Below are positions 56,166-63,943 of a stretch of 64,000 bases of DNA, piece by piece (positions within the stretch are counted from its first letter, which is position 1; the number at the start of each line of letters is the position of its first letter). This DNA comes from Promicromonospora sukumoe (GTDB lineage Bacteria > Actinomycetota > Actinomycetes > Actinomycetales > Cellulomonadaceae): assembly GCF_014137995.1 (NCBI RefSeq), contig NZ_JACGWV010000002.1, positions 868,001-932,000 on the forward strand, in the 5' to 3' direction. The notes beneath the pieces were generated by a model. The model saw nothing but the letters and a program-made list of their open reading frames with translations, did not search any database and had not been told where the DNA came from. The translations under genes were made by a program, and so were the position numbers.

Positions 56166-56573
56166 TCAGCCGGCGAGCTGTGCCTGGATCAACTGGTTGT
56201 CGATCAAGGACCAGACGTGCGCGATGCGTCCGTGATCGAACCGATAGAAGCCATGCTCGGCGAACTCGACGCGGCGACCGGTAGGCGCCAACCCGAACAT
56301 CGGTTCTGCGGGTGCGCAGTCGCACCAGAGCCGGACAGCAACGGCGTCCTCACTGTTGACGAGCAGTTGCACCTCGAAGTGCAGGTCTGGCACAGCCTTG
56401 GCGTCCGCCGCGAGCAGGTCCGCGAACTCCTGACGAATCACCGTCGTGTCGTTGTAGGTGATCTCGTCATGGACGAACTCGGCCAGATCACCGAACCGTC
56501 GCTCGTTCACCGCGTCGAGATACGCCAGGTACGTTGCTCTGAGGCTCGGGTACGGCACGGAACTCCATCCCAT
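56166..56573 (-). CDS. SnoaL-like (NTF2-fold) protein
   Basis: A 135-residue protein of the SnoaL/polyketide cyclase type: an opening helix Y-L-A-Y-L-D-A-V-N-E-R-R-F-G-D-L-A-E-F-V, a curved sheet with V-P-D-L-H-F-E-V-Q-L-L-V, G-L-A-P-T-G-R-R-V-E-F, and the last strand G-R-I-A-H-V-W-S-L-I-D. This fold is used by cyclases, isomerases and small-ligand binders. No polyketide genes are nearby. Confidence 0.78.
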   Translation of the reverse strand: MGWSSVPYPSLRATYLAYLDAVNERRFGDLAEFVHDEITYNDTTVIRQEFADLLAADAKAVPDLHFEVQLLVNSEDAVAVRLWCDCAPAEPMFGLAPTGRRVEFAEHGFYRFDHGRIAHVWSLIDNQLIQAQLAG

Positions 56574-56713
56574 TGCGTCCGGCCCCCTTCGCGAAGGCTA
56601 CGCCGACACTTGTACTTTCGATCCCGACATGCCGCACGGCGGCGTTGCCGGTTGTGCTTGGTCGGCAGGTACCCGATCGAGAGAACGCAGTGGCCACGAC
56701 GTAGATGCGCTGG

Positions 56714-58339
56714 TCAGCTCTGGGCCAGCGGAGCACGCCACTCCAGACGGGTGCCACTCGCTCCAGCCGACTGAACGCTGAACGCACCACCGAGATCTGC
56801 TGCCCGCCGGGCGAGATTACGCAGCCCGCTGAGAGGAACGCCGGTCGGGATGCCGACCCCGTCGTCGGCCACGGTCAGGACGACGCCGTCCGACACCACC
56901 AGGTGTACCGAAACCGCATGCGCGTGCGCATGCCTGGCGACGTTCGACAGCCCCTCTCGCAGTACAGCGATGATGTGCTCCGCGACGTCTTGTGGAACAG
57001 CTGCGTCAACAGGCCCGTCGAACCGCAACCGAGGCGGGTAGCCCAACCGGGTGGTGGCCGCATCGATCTCCGAGTAGACCCGTGATCGCAGTCCCACTCG
57101 CCGCGAGCTCGCATCTTCAGGTTCCAGGCGGTGCACTGTCGTGCGGATCAGCGCGATCGTCTCGTCGATCTCGTCGACCGCGCGGCCGATCCGCTGCGCG
57201 TGACCCTCGTCGAGGTCACGGCCGGCAGCCAGCAGCGACAAGCCGGTCGCGTACAGGCGCTGGATGGCGAGGTCGTGCAGGTCGCGCGCGATGCGTCCCC
57301 GGTCACGCTGCACGGCGAACCGCTCGACGTCGGCGCGATGTTCCGCCAGCTCGAGCGCAACGGCCGCCTGAGCCGCGAAGCCCTGTAACGCCTCGACGAC
57401 GAGTGGCGCGAACGGAACCGCGCCGCCGTACCTCCCGACGGCCAGCACCCCACGCGTACTGCTTGGCTCACCCAGTGGAAACGCCAGGAGCGAGCCGATC
57501 TCACGGCCCAGATCGAAGGAGAGCTGTGCGCGTTCGTCCACCGTGGCGTCAGGACTGGAATGCAGGACATCAGGCTCGAACGCGTTGCCCGAGAGAGTGC
57601 TACCTGGCGGGAGCATGACGCCGACCAGTCGATTGGCCTCGGCCCCCGACGCAGATCGCACGACCAGGCGCTTCGACTCAGGCTCCGGCAGGGCGATGAC
57701 CGCCAGGTCCGCGTCGGCGACCTGCAGGGCGCGATCCGCGATCAGAGCGTGCAGTTGCCCCTGTGAGTGACCGGCAAGGACCCGGCGGGAGATCTCGTCG
57801 TTCGCCCGTGCCGACTGTTCCCGCAGGCGCGACTCCTCATAAAGATGAGCATTCTCGATGGCGACGCTCGCACCAGCGGCCAGCGCTTCCAGCAGCCGCT
57901 CGTCCTCATCGGTGAAGTCGCCACCGCCCTTCTTCTGCGTGAGATAGAGATTGCCGAACGCCGTGCCGTGCACACGTAGCGGCACCCCGAGGAAGGACCG
58001 CATCGGTGGATGTCTGGCCGGGAACCCCACGGATGCCGGGTGCGCCGAGAGGTCATGCAACCGCAACGGCACCTGGCGCCGGATCAGTTCGCCCAAGATC
58101 CCGCGCCCTGTCGGGTAGGAGCCGATGGCTCGCACCTGCGCGGCTGAGAGCCCGACCGTCAGCAATCGGTCGATGCGCCCGTCGTCGCCCAGAATGCCCA
58201 GTGCTACATACCGCGCACCGACCAATTGAGCCGCGATCGCACTGATCTGGTTCAAGACGGCTTCAAGATCTAGACCGCGCCCGAGATTCGCCATGGCGTC
58301 GAGCAGGAGTTTGGCTCGCTCGCGGGCATGCTCCGCCAC
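56714..58339 (-). CDS. GAF-domain sensor histidine kinase (DevS/DosS-like), orphan
   Basis: The 541-residue soluble kinase has two GAF domains (about residues 20-165 and 190-335), a HisKA_3 dimerisation helix with the phospho-acceptor His in R-I-A-R-D-L-H-D-L-A-I-Q-R-L-Y (about residue 357), and a HATPase domain with N-V-A-R-H-A (N box), D-D-G-V-G-I (G1) and S-G-L-R-N (about 440-520). The order is that of DevS/DosS, which sense oxygen or NO through heme in GAF-A; heme binding here is not proven. The GTG at 58339 follows CAGGAGG. No response regulator is adjacent, so its partner lies elsewhere. Confidence 0.88.
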   Translation of the reverse strand: MAEHARERAKLLLDAMANLGRGLDLEAVLNQISAIAAQLVGARYVALGILGDDGRIDRLLTVGLSAAQVRAIGSYPTGRGILGELIRRQVPLRLHDLSAHPASVGFPARHPPMRSFLGVPLRVHGTAFGNLYLTQKKGGGDFTDEDERLLEALAAGASVAIENAHLYEESRLREQSARANDEISRRVLAGHSQGQLHALIADRALQVADADLAVIALPEPESKRLVVRSASGAEANRLVGVMLPPGSTLSGNAFEPDVLHSSPDATVDERAQLSFDLGREIGSLLAFPLGEPSSTRGVLAVGRYGGAVPFAPLVVEALQGFAAQAAVALELAEHRADVERFAVQRDRGRIARDLHDLAIQRLYATGLSLLAAGRDLDEGHAQRIGRAVDEIDETIALIRTTVHRLEPEDASSRRVGLRSRVYSEIDAATTRLGYPPRLRFDGPVDAAVPQDVAEHIIAVLREGLSNVARHAHAHAVSVHLVVSDGVVLTVADDGVGIPTGVPLSGLRNLARRAADLGGAFSVQSAGASGTRLEWRAPLAQS

Positions 58340-58817
58340 AGCGTCCTCCTGTGTGAATGCCCCCTACCTCTTCCACAGTAGTCACAACGGGGCCTGCAGG
58401 CGCGCTTCTTTCAAACACCTCGTGGAAGCCTGCTGCCAAGCCCTAGGGCGTGCCGATGCGGGACGCATCAGCCTGGTCGTCGACGCTGACTGCAGGATTC
58501 GACGAGTCGGTGAACCAGCTCATCAGCCAGGTGGCGAGGTCTCGCACCGGGATGGACCGGGTTGGCTCTACAGCCCGAGCCAGCAATGAGCCGCCCCCGT
58601 TTTTTGAGGGCGACCCATCACTCCGATCTTCGGTGTGTAGGCGCCCACTCGCACATTTACCCACTTGAAGAATTTCGTACAGACGGAACCGCTCACGGCT
58701 TGCGCATGAGGTGTACGGCCTTCGTCGTGGCGGTCCGCGGGGCCGCTGTCCGCTGCACGCCGACCCGCTGCACGCAGCCGCGCGCGTAGTCGCCACCCGC
58801 GCGACTCCGAAAATCGA
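58340..58817. other. Intergenic stretch without a convincing gene
   Basis: Several short open frames exist on both strands, but none has a good ribosome site, codon bias or a recognisable product. A 19-bp sequence, CCTTCGTCGTGGCGGTCCG, at 58719-58737 recurs at 61029-61047. The region may hold decayed sequence. Confidence 0.4.
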
Positions 58818-58838
58818 GTGACGCACGTCACGATTGAA

Positions 58839-58855
58839 CTTGACCTGAGGTCAAG
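58839..58855. promoter_or_regulatory. MerR-type operator/promoter element upstream of serine hydrolase
   Basis: CTTGACCTGAGGTCAAG is a perfect 17-bp dyad containing TTGACC, which could be the -35 element, as in MerR-regulated promoters. A second dyad, GTGACG-CA-CGTCAC, lies just upstream at 58818-58831. The MerR regulator is encoded downstream (60144), so auto- and cross-control are likely. Confidence 0.6.
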
Positions 58856-58920
58856 GTGGACGGTTTCTCGCATCGGCAGGGCGCCGAAGGGAATCGAGCG
58901 CTTCGAAGGAGCGAACCACC

Positions 58921-60033
58921 ATGACCACCACCGTTTCCAACCAGACCGCCGACCGTCTCCAGCGGGCGATCGAGGCGATCGTCGACCCCGGCATCATCGG
59001 GCTGTCGGTCCGCGTCAACGACGAGCAGGGCGAGTGGGTCGGCACCGCCGGCGCGGCAGAGGTCGGCGGGGACGTGAAGCCGCCTGCCGACGGTCACATC
59101 CGGATCGGCAGCAACACCAAGACCTTCACCGCGACCCTGATGCTTCAGCTCGTGGCCGAGGACAGGATCGGCCTGGACGACACGGTCGCGGACCACCTGC
59201 CCGAGTTCGGGATCGACCAGCGGATCACGGTGCGGATGCTGCTCCAGCAGACCAGCGGCCTGTTCAACTTCACCGGCGAGGTCTACGAGGACGGCTCGAT
59301 GGTGTTCGGCATCCCCATCCCTTACGGCCCCAACGGCAAGGAGTGGCTGGACAACCGGTTCAAGACCTACCGGCCACAGGAGCTGGTCGAGCTCGCGTTG
59401 TCCAAGCCTGCGCGGTTCGAGCCCGGAGCGGGCTGGAGCTATTCCAACACCAACTACGTCCTGGCTCGCCTGCTCATCGAGAAGGTCACCGGCCGTACCG
59501 TTACCGAGGAGATGCAGCGGCTGATCCTGACCCCGCTCGGCATGTCGCACACCGTGGTCCCGGAGGACGCGGAGATCGCCGAGCCGCACGCCCACGCCTA
59601 CTACCGGTACGACGAGGACGGCGGGCCGCGCACGGTCGACATCACCCGCCAGAACCCCTCCTGGGTCTCCGCGGGCGGTGACATGATCTCGACCACCGAG
59701 GACCTTCACACGTTCATCGCCGCGCTCACCGGCGGCAAGCTCCTCCCGGACGAGCTGCGCGAGGAGATGTTCACCCCGCGTGCGACGGGCATCCCGAACA
59801 TGGACTACGGGCTGGGGGTGTTCGTGCTGACCACGGACGACGGTGCCACCGTGATCTCTCACAACGGCGCCGCGGTGGGCCACGCGGCGCTCATGTACGC
59901 CACCCCCGACGGGTCCAAGACCTTGACCGCCGCGCTGAACTGCGTGGACGACGCGAACCTCACCGTTGCCGCGGCGTTCCAGGGCGCCCAGCAGCGCCTC
60001 CTCAACGAGGTATTCGGCAGCGGGCCCGCGTAG
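58921..60033 (+). CDS. Serine hydrolase of the class C beta-lactamase/DD-peptidase family
   Basis: The 370-residue protein has the three active-site motifs: S-x-x-K as I-G-S-N-T-K (about residues 62-67), Y-x-N as S-Y-S-N-T-N-Y (about 175) and H-x-G as S-H-N-G-A-A-V-G (about 318). No signal peptide is present, so the enzyme is cytoplasmic and probably an esterase/amidase-like member rather than a wall enzyme or a resistance beta-lactamase. The ATG is preceded by GAAGGAGC. It lies downstream of a MerR-type dyad, and a MerR regulator gene follows on the same strand. Confidence 0.87.
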   Translation: MTTTVSNQTADRLQRAIEAIVDPGIIGLSVRVNDEQGEWVGTAGAAEVGGDVKPPADGHIRIGSNTKTFTATLMLQLVAEDRIGLDDTVADHLPEFGIDQRITVRMLLQQTSGLFNFTGEVYEDGSMVFGIPIPYGPNGKEWLDNRFKTYRPQELVELALSKPARFEPGAGWSYSNTNYVLARLLIEKVTGRTVTEEMQRLILTPLGMSHTVVPEDAEIAEPHAHAYYRYDEDGGPRTVDITRQNPSWVSAGGDMISTTEDLHTFIAALTGGKLLPDELREEMFTPRATGIPNMDYGLGVFVLTTDDGATVISHNGAAVGHAALMYATPDGSKTLTAALNCVDDANLTVAAAFQGAQQRLLNEVFGSGPA

Positions 60034-60143
60034 ACCAGGAGAACCGTCGCCGCGCCGAGCTCGCCGAGCCCGGCACGGCCGGTCCCCGCACCCCGCAGCG
60101 GCACACGCGATCAGCGCCCCCGGACACTCGGCAGGATGAGCAG

Positions 60144-60929
60144 ATGCACAACGGAGTCACGATCGGCCAGGCGGCCGCGTTCGTCGGCATCACGATCAAG
60201 ACGGTGCGGCACTACCACAAGCTCGGCCTGGTCACCGAACCCCGACGCGACGGCTCTGGATACCGGCGGTACGGATCGGACGACCTGCTCAGGCTGGTGC
60301 AAGTCCGGACCCTGGCCGCCGCCGGGGTACCGCTGGCCGAGATCGGACCCCTGCTCGACGCTGACGCCGCGCTGTTCGCCTCCGCGCTCGTCCAGGTCGA
60401 ACGACAGCTCGACGAACACATCGCGGAGCTGACCGCGCGGCGCGCCATGCTGCACCGCCTCGCCGACGGCGACCGGGCGCTGCTGCCCGACCGTGCCGTG
60501 GCCCTGCTGGAGCGGATGCTCGGCCTCGGATACTCAGAGGACGAGGTCGCGGCCACCAGGGAGGGCTGGGTGCTGGCGCGAGCCCTGGTCCCCGAAGGCT
60601 TCGACGACTACCTCGCCCAGTTCGAGCACGCCCTGCAAGACACCAGGCTCATCGCCCTGACCAGGCGCATCGCCGAAGCCGCGACCTGGGAGGCGGACGA
60701 CCCCCGCATCGACCGTCTCGCCGCCGATGCGGCCGACCACTACCTGGCCGACCCCGTGCTGCTCAAGACCGTCACCAGCATGCAGGCACGGACCGACACC
60801 GCGCCCCGGTACGCGATGATCGCCCGCCACGGTGACAAGCCGACACCGGCCATGGCACGACTGTCCGCGCTCTTCGAGTCCAGACTCCGCGCCGCCGGCG
60901 TTCGCATCCCGAGGTCCGACCCCCGTTGA
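60144..60929 (+). CDS. MerR-family transcriptional regulator
   Basis: The 261-residue protein has an N-terminal MerR domain (T-I-G-Q-A-A-A-F-V-G-I-T-I-K-T-V-R-H-Y-H-K-L-G-L-V, then R-R-D-G-S-G-Y-R-R-Y-G-S-D-D-L-L-R-L-V-Q-V-R-T-L), a coiled-coil dimerisation helix (about residues 80-105) and a helical C-terminal part of about 150 residues. It lacks the conserved Cys of metal-sensing MerRs, so it more likely senses an organic ligand. It probably acts on the dyad upstream of the serine hydrolase gene. Confidence 0.88.
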   Translation: MHNGVTIGQAAAFVGITIKTVRHYHKLGLVTEPRRDGSGYRRYGSDDLLRLVQVRTLAAAGVPLAEIGPLLDADAALFASALVQVERQLDEHIAELTARRAMLHRLADGDRALLPDRAVALLERMLGLGYSEDEVAATREGWVLARALVPEGFDDYLAQFEHALQDTRLIALTRRIAEAATWEADDPRIDRLAADAADHYLADPVLLKTVTSMQARTDTAPRYAMIARHGDKPTPAMARLSALFESRLRAAGVRIPRSDPR

Positions 60930-61062
60930 CCACGAAGCGAACCGGCCCCTTCCACGTCGATGCTTGCAATGCAGAGGAGACGTCGCCACCTCATGCGTGG
61001 CACGATGCGTGGCATTTTCATGGGCCGCCCTTCGTCGTGGCGGTCCGGCGAGAAACAAGAAA

Positions 61063-61095
61063 GCCGCTGACCTGGTGTCATACCAGTTCAGCGGC
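61063..61095 (-). terminator. Terminator downstream of the tRNA-Ala 3' fragment
   Basis: A 14-bp stem with one mismatch (61063-61076 and 61082-61095) is followed on the minus strand by TTTCTTGTTT. It begins 11 bases after the tRNA 3' end, which is the normal place for a tRNA terminator. This indicates that the DNA to the left is the original flank downstream of the tRNA gene. Confidence 0.75.
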
Positions 61096-61105
61096 CCTCT
61101 GTCGG

Positions 61106-61147
61106 TGGAGCTAGGGGGATTCGAACCCCCGACCTTCTCATTGCGAA
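61106..61147 (-). other. 3' half of tRNA-Ala(CGC): attachment-site fragment
   Basis: On the minus strand the 42 bp read anticodon loop TTCGCAA (anticodon CGC), 3' anticodon stem TGAGA, variable loop AGGTC, T-stem GGGGG-TTCGAAT-CCCCC, and acceptor strand TAGCTCC plus A. U70 fits the alanine G3:U70 identity pair. The 5' half is missing: bases before the loop (CCGTC) do not pair with TGAGA. This is the usual trace of integration of a mobile element into a tRNA gene. Not a functional tRNA. Confidence 0.82.
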
Positions 61148-61182
61148 GACGGCCCGGGGCCCCGTACGGCGAATTTGCCGCG

Positions 61183-61249
61183 TCATTCCGCGTGCATGCG
61201 GTGCGTCCAGCCCGCCCCCGTGCGGCGGCGGGGGCCGCCGGGGGGCCGC
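61183..61249. repeat. GC-rich element, copy B (partner at 53371-53433)
   Basis: Starts TCATTCCG and continues with the same GCGTCC, GTGCGGCGGCG and CCGCCGG segments as copy A. It is 36 bp from the tRNA fragment, at the left end of the integrated element and next to the cargo gene. Confidence 0.7.
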
Positions 61250-61339
61250 ACGCAGCTCGCTCATCCCGTAGGTGACGAAGTGCAAGTGCGGCACGGGATC
61301 CCTCATGCGACCTGTGCTCTCCCAGTCGAACAGGCCCGC

Positions 61340-61909
61340 TCACAGGCCGTTCTCGTCCCCCCACTTCTTCAATGCAGAGAGACGTCCTCGCCCGATAGTA
61401 CGTGCCCGTTCGCGCAAAAGGTCCACAGCACTCGGCATTGCTGCAGATAGGAGAACGGCGTTGGCGTCTCTCATCTGCTCACTCAGTTCTTCATCGATAA
61501 GATTCACACCGACTCTAAATCCTATCCGAGACGCGTTGTTCGTCGCCTCCTCAGCAATCCCTGGAAGCCCGGAAGGAAACATCGATCGAGCAAAGTTCAA
61601 GCACGAGTGCATCAGCGCGCCAGCGCTGAACGCATAAGAATATGCGCCGCCGCGCTCGTGCCCATCCACCAGATCCGATGTGCCCTCGATCCGCTCCACA
61701 AGACGATCCCACTCGCCCTCTTTCGCGACTCCCGACCAGAGTTTATCTAGTATCTGGCCGTATAGATCAGCATCCGCCATTCGGTCATCAAGCGATGCCG
61801 CCCAAAATAGAACGCCAGCAGACCGCTCAGCGCAAGCCGCTGCGAATTGCAGCTTCTGCGACGTCGCGCCCTGCCTGATCAGGCGGTCAACAAACGGATT
61901 TGCGGCCAA
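61340..61909 (-). CDS. DUF416-like hypothetical protein (cargo gene B)
   Basis: About 189 residues from the TTG at 61909, which has AAGGA seven bases upstream. The segment K-L-Q-F-A-A-A-C-A-E-R-S-A-G near residue 20 and the helical layout resemble DUF416 proteins; the match is tentative. A second helix carries D-A-D-L-Y-G-Q-I-L-D-K-L-W-S-G-V. No membrane segment. It has lower GC than its flanks, which suggests a different origin. It occupies the same slot (between the GC-rich element and the GTAGCGG repeats) as the unrelated cargo gene A. Confidence 0.65.
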   Translation of the reverse strand: MAANPFVDRLIRQGATSQKLQFAAACAERSAGVLFWAASLDDRMADADLYGQILDKLWSGVAKEGEWDRLVERIEGTSDLVDGHERGGAYSYAFSAGALMHSCLNFARSMFPSGLPGIAEEATNNASRIGFRVGVNLIDEELSEQMRDANAVLLSAAMPSAVDLLRERARTIGRGRLSALKKWGDENGL

Positions 61910-62106
61910 TGAGATGTCCTTACTCCTGTTACGAGCAGAGGCCCGGTGGGGCGGGAAGATCGACGCCACTGTGGTTGACCTTGACGACGAACCCGGGCAA
62001 CAGAAGGTCGATCGGGTCGGCGGCCAGGAGAGGACAGCTGGGCTGTCTACGGCAAGCAAGCAGGACCGTAGCCGACTCCGCTCAGCGCGACGAGCGGGGT
62101 AGCGCA

Positions 62107-62290
62107 GGTAGCGGAGCCCCCCGCTACCGGTAGCGGGGGCGCTACCGCACCCGCCACCCCGGGAGCCGCTAGATTTCAACGATTCTCGCCGAAGGTAGCG
62201 GAGTAGCGGCCTTCGAGCTAGACCCCTGATTTGGCCCGAAACCCGGGTTCTGGCACTCGACGGATAGTCCGCGACTCCGCTACCGCTACC
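62107..62290. repeat. GTAGCGG-rich inverted-repeat region, copy B
   Basis: GTAGCGG or its complement occurs at about 62108, 62121, 62130, 62141, 62195, 62203 and 62278-62290. The arrangement parallels copy A, and 62230-62254 is identical to 54261-54285. It lies between Nudix copy B and cargo gene B; the wider gap 61910-62293 holds no gene. Confidence 0.7.
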
Positions 62291-62293
62291 GCG

Positions 62294-62704
62294 TCAGGCC
62301 AGCGTCGTCGTGAGGTAGTCCTGCACCGCTGGCGCGAAGCCGTAGGGCACGTAGTCGGTGAACGTGTCCGGTGTCGCCCACACGATGTCTGCGAGTTCTT
62401 CGGCGTCCGCGACGTACGCCGCGCCGCTGATGACGTCGCACGCGACATAGCCCATCAGGCGACCCGTGTTCGGGTGCACCCGCTCCCCCAGCACCTTCAC
62501 AGCCTCGACGGTGAGCCCGGCCTCTTCGGCAGTCTCACGGACCGCCGCCTGCTCGAACGTCTCCCCCGGCTCGACTGCGCCGGCGGGGAACTGCCACGAG
62601 AGCGAGCCCTCGGAAACGCGCCGCTGGACCAGGAGCAGCTTCCCGTCCTGGACGATGATTGCCGCTGCGATGGCGGGCTTCTCTTCGGTCACTGCCTCAG
62701 ACAT
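62294..62704 (-). CDS. Nudix hydrolase (copy B)
   Basis: A 136-residue Nudix protein with a complete box (G-A-V-E-P-G-E-T-F-E-Q-A-A-V-R-E-T-A-E-E-A-G). It differs from copy A mainly at the N-terminus (M-S-E-A-V-T-E-E-K-P-A) and at scattered positions. The ATG at 62704 overlaps the end of the upstream HTH-Nudix gene by 8 bp. It belongs to the integrated element that begins at the tRNA fragment. Confidence 0.88.
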   Translation of the reverse strand: MSEAVTEEKPAIAAAIIVQDGKLLLVQRRVSEGSLSWQFPAGAVEPGETFEQAAVRETAEEAGLTVEAVKVLGERVHPNTGRLMGYVACDVISGAAYVADAEELADIVWATPDTFTDYVPYGFAPAVQDYLTTTLA

Positions 62705-63347
62705 GCGTGCCTCCCAGCACTTCGAGAATGGGCGGGTAGATAGTGCTCTCCGGGATGAACCTTCCCAGGTCCGCCACGGCGACCCATGCGACACTGGCGT
62801 TCTCCACGACGTCGCGATTCTCCGCCTCACCGGCGAGGTAGTCACAGTGGAAATACTCGATGTACACGCCCGTGTGCGGGTGCACACGGGCTCCGATCTG
62901 CTCGCTGACGGAGCAGTGGACGGCGGTCTCGACGTAGGTCTCACGGACGGCGGCATCGGCAGGTGAGCCGCCGGGCTTCACGATGCCAGCCGGGAACTGC
63001 CAGCGGAGCGCGCCGTCGTCGCGGCGCTGAACCAGGAGGACGGAATCGTCCCGCTGGACCACGGACAGGGCGACCATCAGCCGCTGAGGCCCGCTGTCGT
63101 CCCGTTCTGGTTCAGCAGCTCGCATCGCATGCGCGAACCGCTGACGGGCGCCGTCGTCGGCTCGCTGCACGGCTGCGTCGAGCATTCGCTGGACGTCGGG
63201 ACGCGGTCGAGTACCCGGGTTCTGGTGCCAGCCCGCCACTGTGCGTGGTGCGAGCCCTAGATGCTCCGCGAACTCTTCGTTGGACATGCGTAGCGCGGCC
63301 TGGAGCCTCCCTGCTCGCTCGCCGTTCCACGCGTCGATCACAGTCAC
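62697..63347 (-). CDS. HTH-Nudix fusion protein with degenerate Nudix box
   Basis: About 216 residues from the GTG at 63347, which has AGGGGGTG upstream. Residues 1-65 are an XRE-like helix-turn-helix (L-R-M-S-N-E-E-F-A-E-H-L-G-L-A-P-R-T-V-A-G-W). Residues about 85-210 are a Nudix domain, but the box reads G-I-V-K-P-G-G-S-P-A-D-A-A-V-R-E-T-Y-V-E-T-A: the first Glu is Gly and one of the paired Glu residues is missing. It is therefore more likely a ligand-sensing regulator than a hydrolase. It is translationally coupled to the active-looking Nudix gene that follows. Confidence 0.82.
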   Translation of the reverse strand: MTVIDAWNGERAGRLQAALRMSNEEFAEHLGLAPRTVAGWHQNPGTRPRPDVQRMLDAAVQRADDGARQRFAHAMRAAEPERDDSGPQRLMVALSVVQRDDSVLLVQRRDDGALRWQFPAGIVKPGGSPADAAVRETYVETAVHCSVSEQIGARVHPHTGVYIEYFHCDYLAGEAENRDVVENASVAWVAVADLGRFIPESTIYPPILEVLGGTHV

Positions 63348-63453
63348 TGCAATCACCCCCTGCATCGGTTGCACGTGCACTGCATCGGGACTGCACCGGG
63401 GCGTCATCGATCGCCCGCCCGAACAGCGATTCGCTGGTCACATGCGAAACGAC

Positions 63454-63780
63454 CTACTCCGCCCGAGCCTCTTCCAGGGCCTTGACCCGCGCTTCGAGCG
63501 CGGCGACGCGCTCGACCAGGCTCTCAGCGTCGCCCGTCGCGCTCCGCTGGTCAGCAGAGGCAACGAAGACTCCCTTGCCCTGCTGCCCGACGACGTAGCC
63601 CTCCGCCTTAAGCGCGCTGATGGCGTCACGGACGACCGTGCTGGAGACGCCGTGCTCCGCCTGGAGCGACGACGAGGAGGGCAGTTGAGCGCCCTCGGGA
63701 AGGTCACCGCTGACGATGCGGCGTCGAAGTTCTCCGGCCAGCCGTCGACCGGCGGGTTCGCTCGTGAGGTTCGTGTTCAT
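63454..63780 (-). CDS. GntR-family repressor with coiled-coil tail (copy B)
   Basis: A 108-residue protein: a GntR winged helix (residues about 8-75; R-R-I-V-S-G-D-L-P-E-G-A-Q-L-P-S-S-S-S-L, V-V-R-D-A-I-S-A-L-K-A-E-G-Y-V) followed by a short coiled coil (L-V-E-R-V-A-A-L-E-A-R-V-K-A-L-E-E, about 88-105) for dimerisation. The ATG at 63780 follows AAGGAGG. Like KorSA of pSAM2-type elements it is probably the element's repressor, acting on the dyads between it and the divergent gene at 63944. Confidence 0.85.
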   Translation of the reverse strand: MNTNLTSEPAGRRLAGELRRRIVSGDLPEGAQLPSSSSLQAEHGVSSTVVRDAISALKAEGYVVGQQGKGVFVASADQRSATGDAESLVERVAALEARVKALEEARAE

Positions 63781-63799
63781 CAGGGCACCGCCTCCTTCG

Positions 63800-63880
63800 T
63801 GCACTAAGTACAGCACACCCCACCTGCGAGTTCACGGAAGTTCACTCGTGACGCTTGACGCACTAGGTGCACTAAGTGCA
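63800..63880. promoter_or_regulatory. Three GntR-type operator dyads
   Basis: GCACTAAGTAC (63801-63811), GCACTAGGTGC (63860-63870) and the perfect palindrome GCACTAAGTGC (63869-63879) share the motif GCACTA-x-GTGC. They lie in the divergent promoter region between the GntR repressor and the gene at 63944, and the last two overlap. This is the expected layout of an autoregulated element repressor. Confidence 0.75.
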
Positions 63881-63943
63881 TTGTGGAACCACTCGCCAAT
63901 GACACAGGGTCATCGGCCAGGACAACGAACATCGGAGGTCATC

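Noticed and set aside
58443..58826. Possible gene on the minus strand upstream of the serine hydrolase
   Set aside because: The peptide has no recognisable family, no ribosome site and overlaps the probable promoter region.
61106..61147. A complete tRNA-Ala gene
   Set aside because: The acceptor 5' strand, D-arm and 5' anticodon stem are missing, so it cannot fold as a tRNA.
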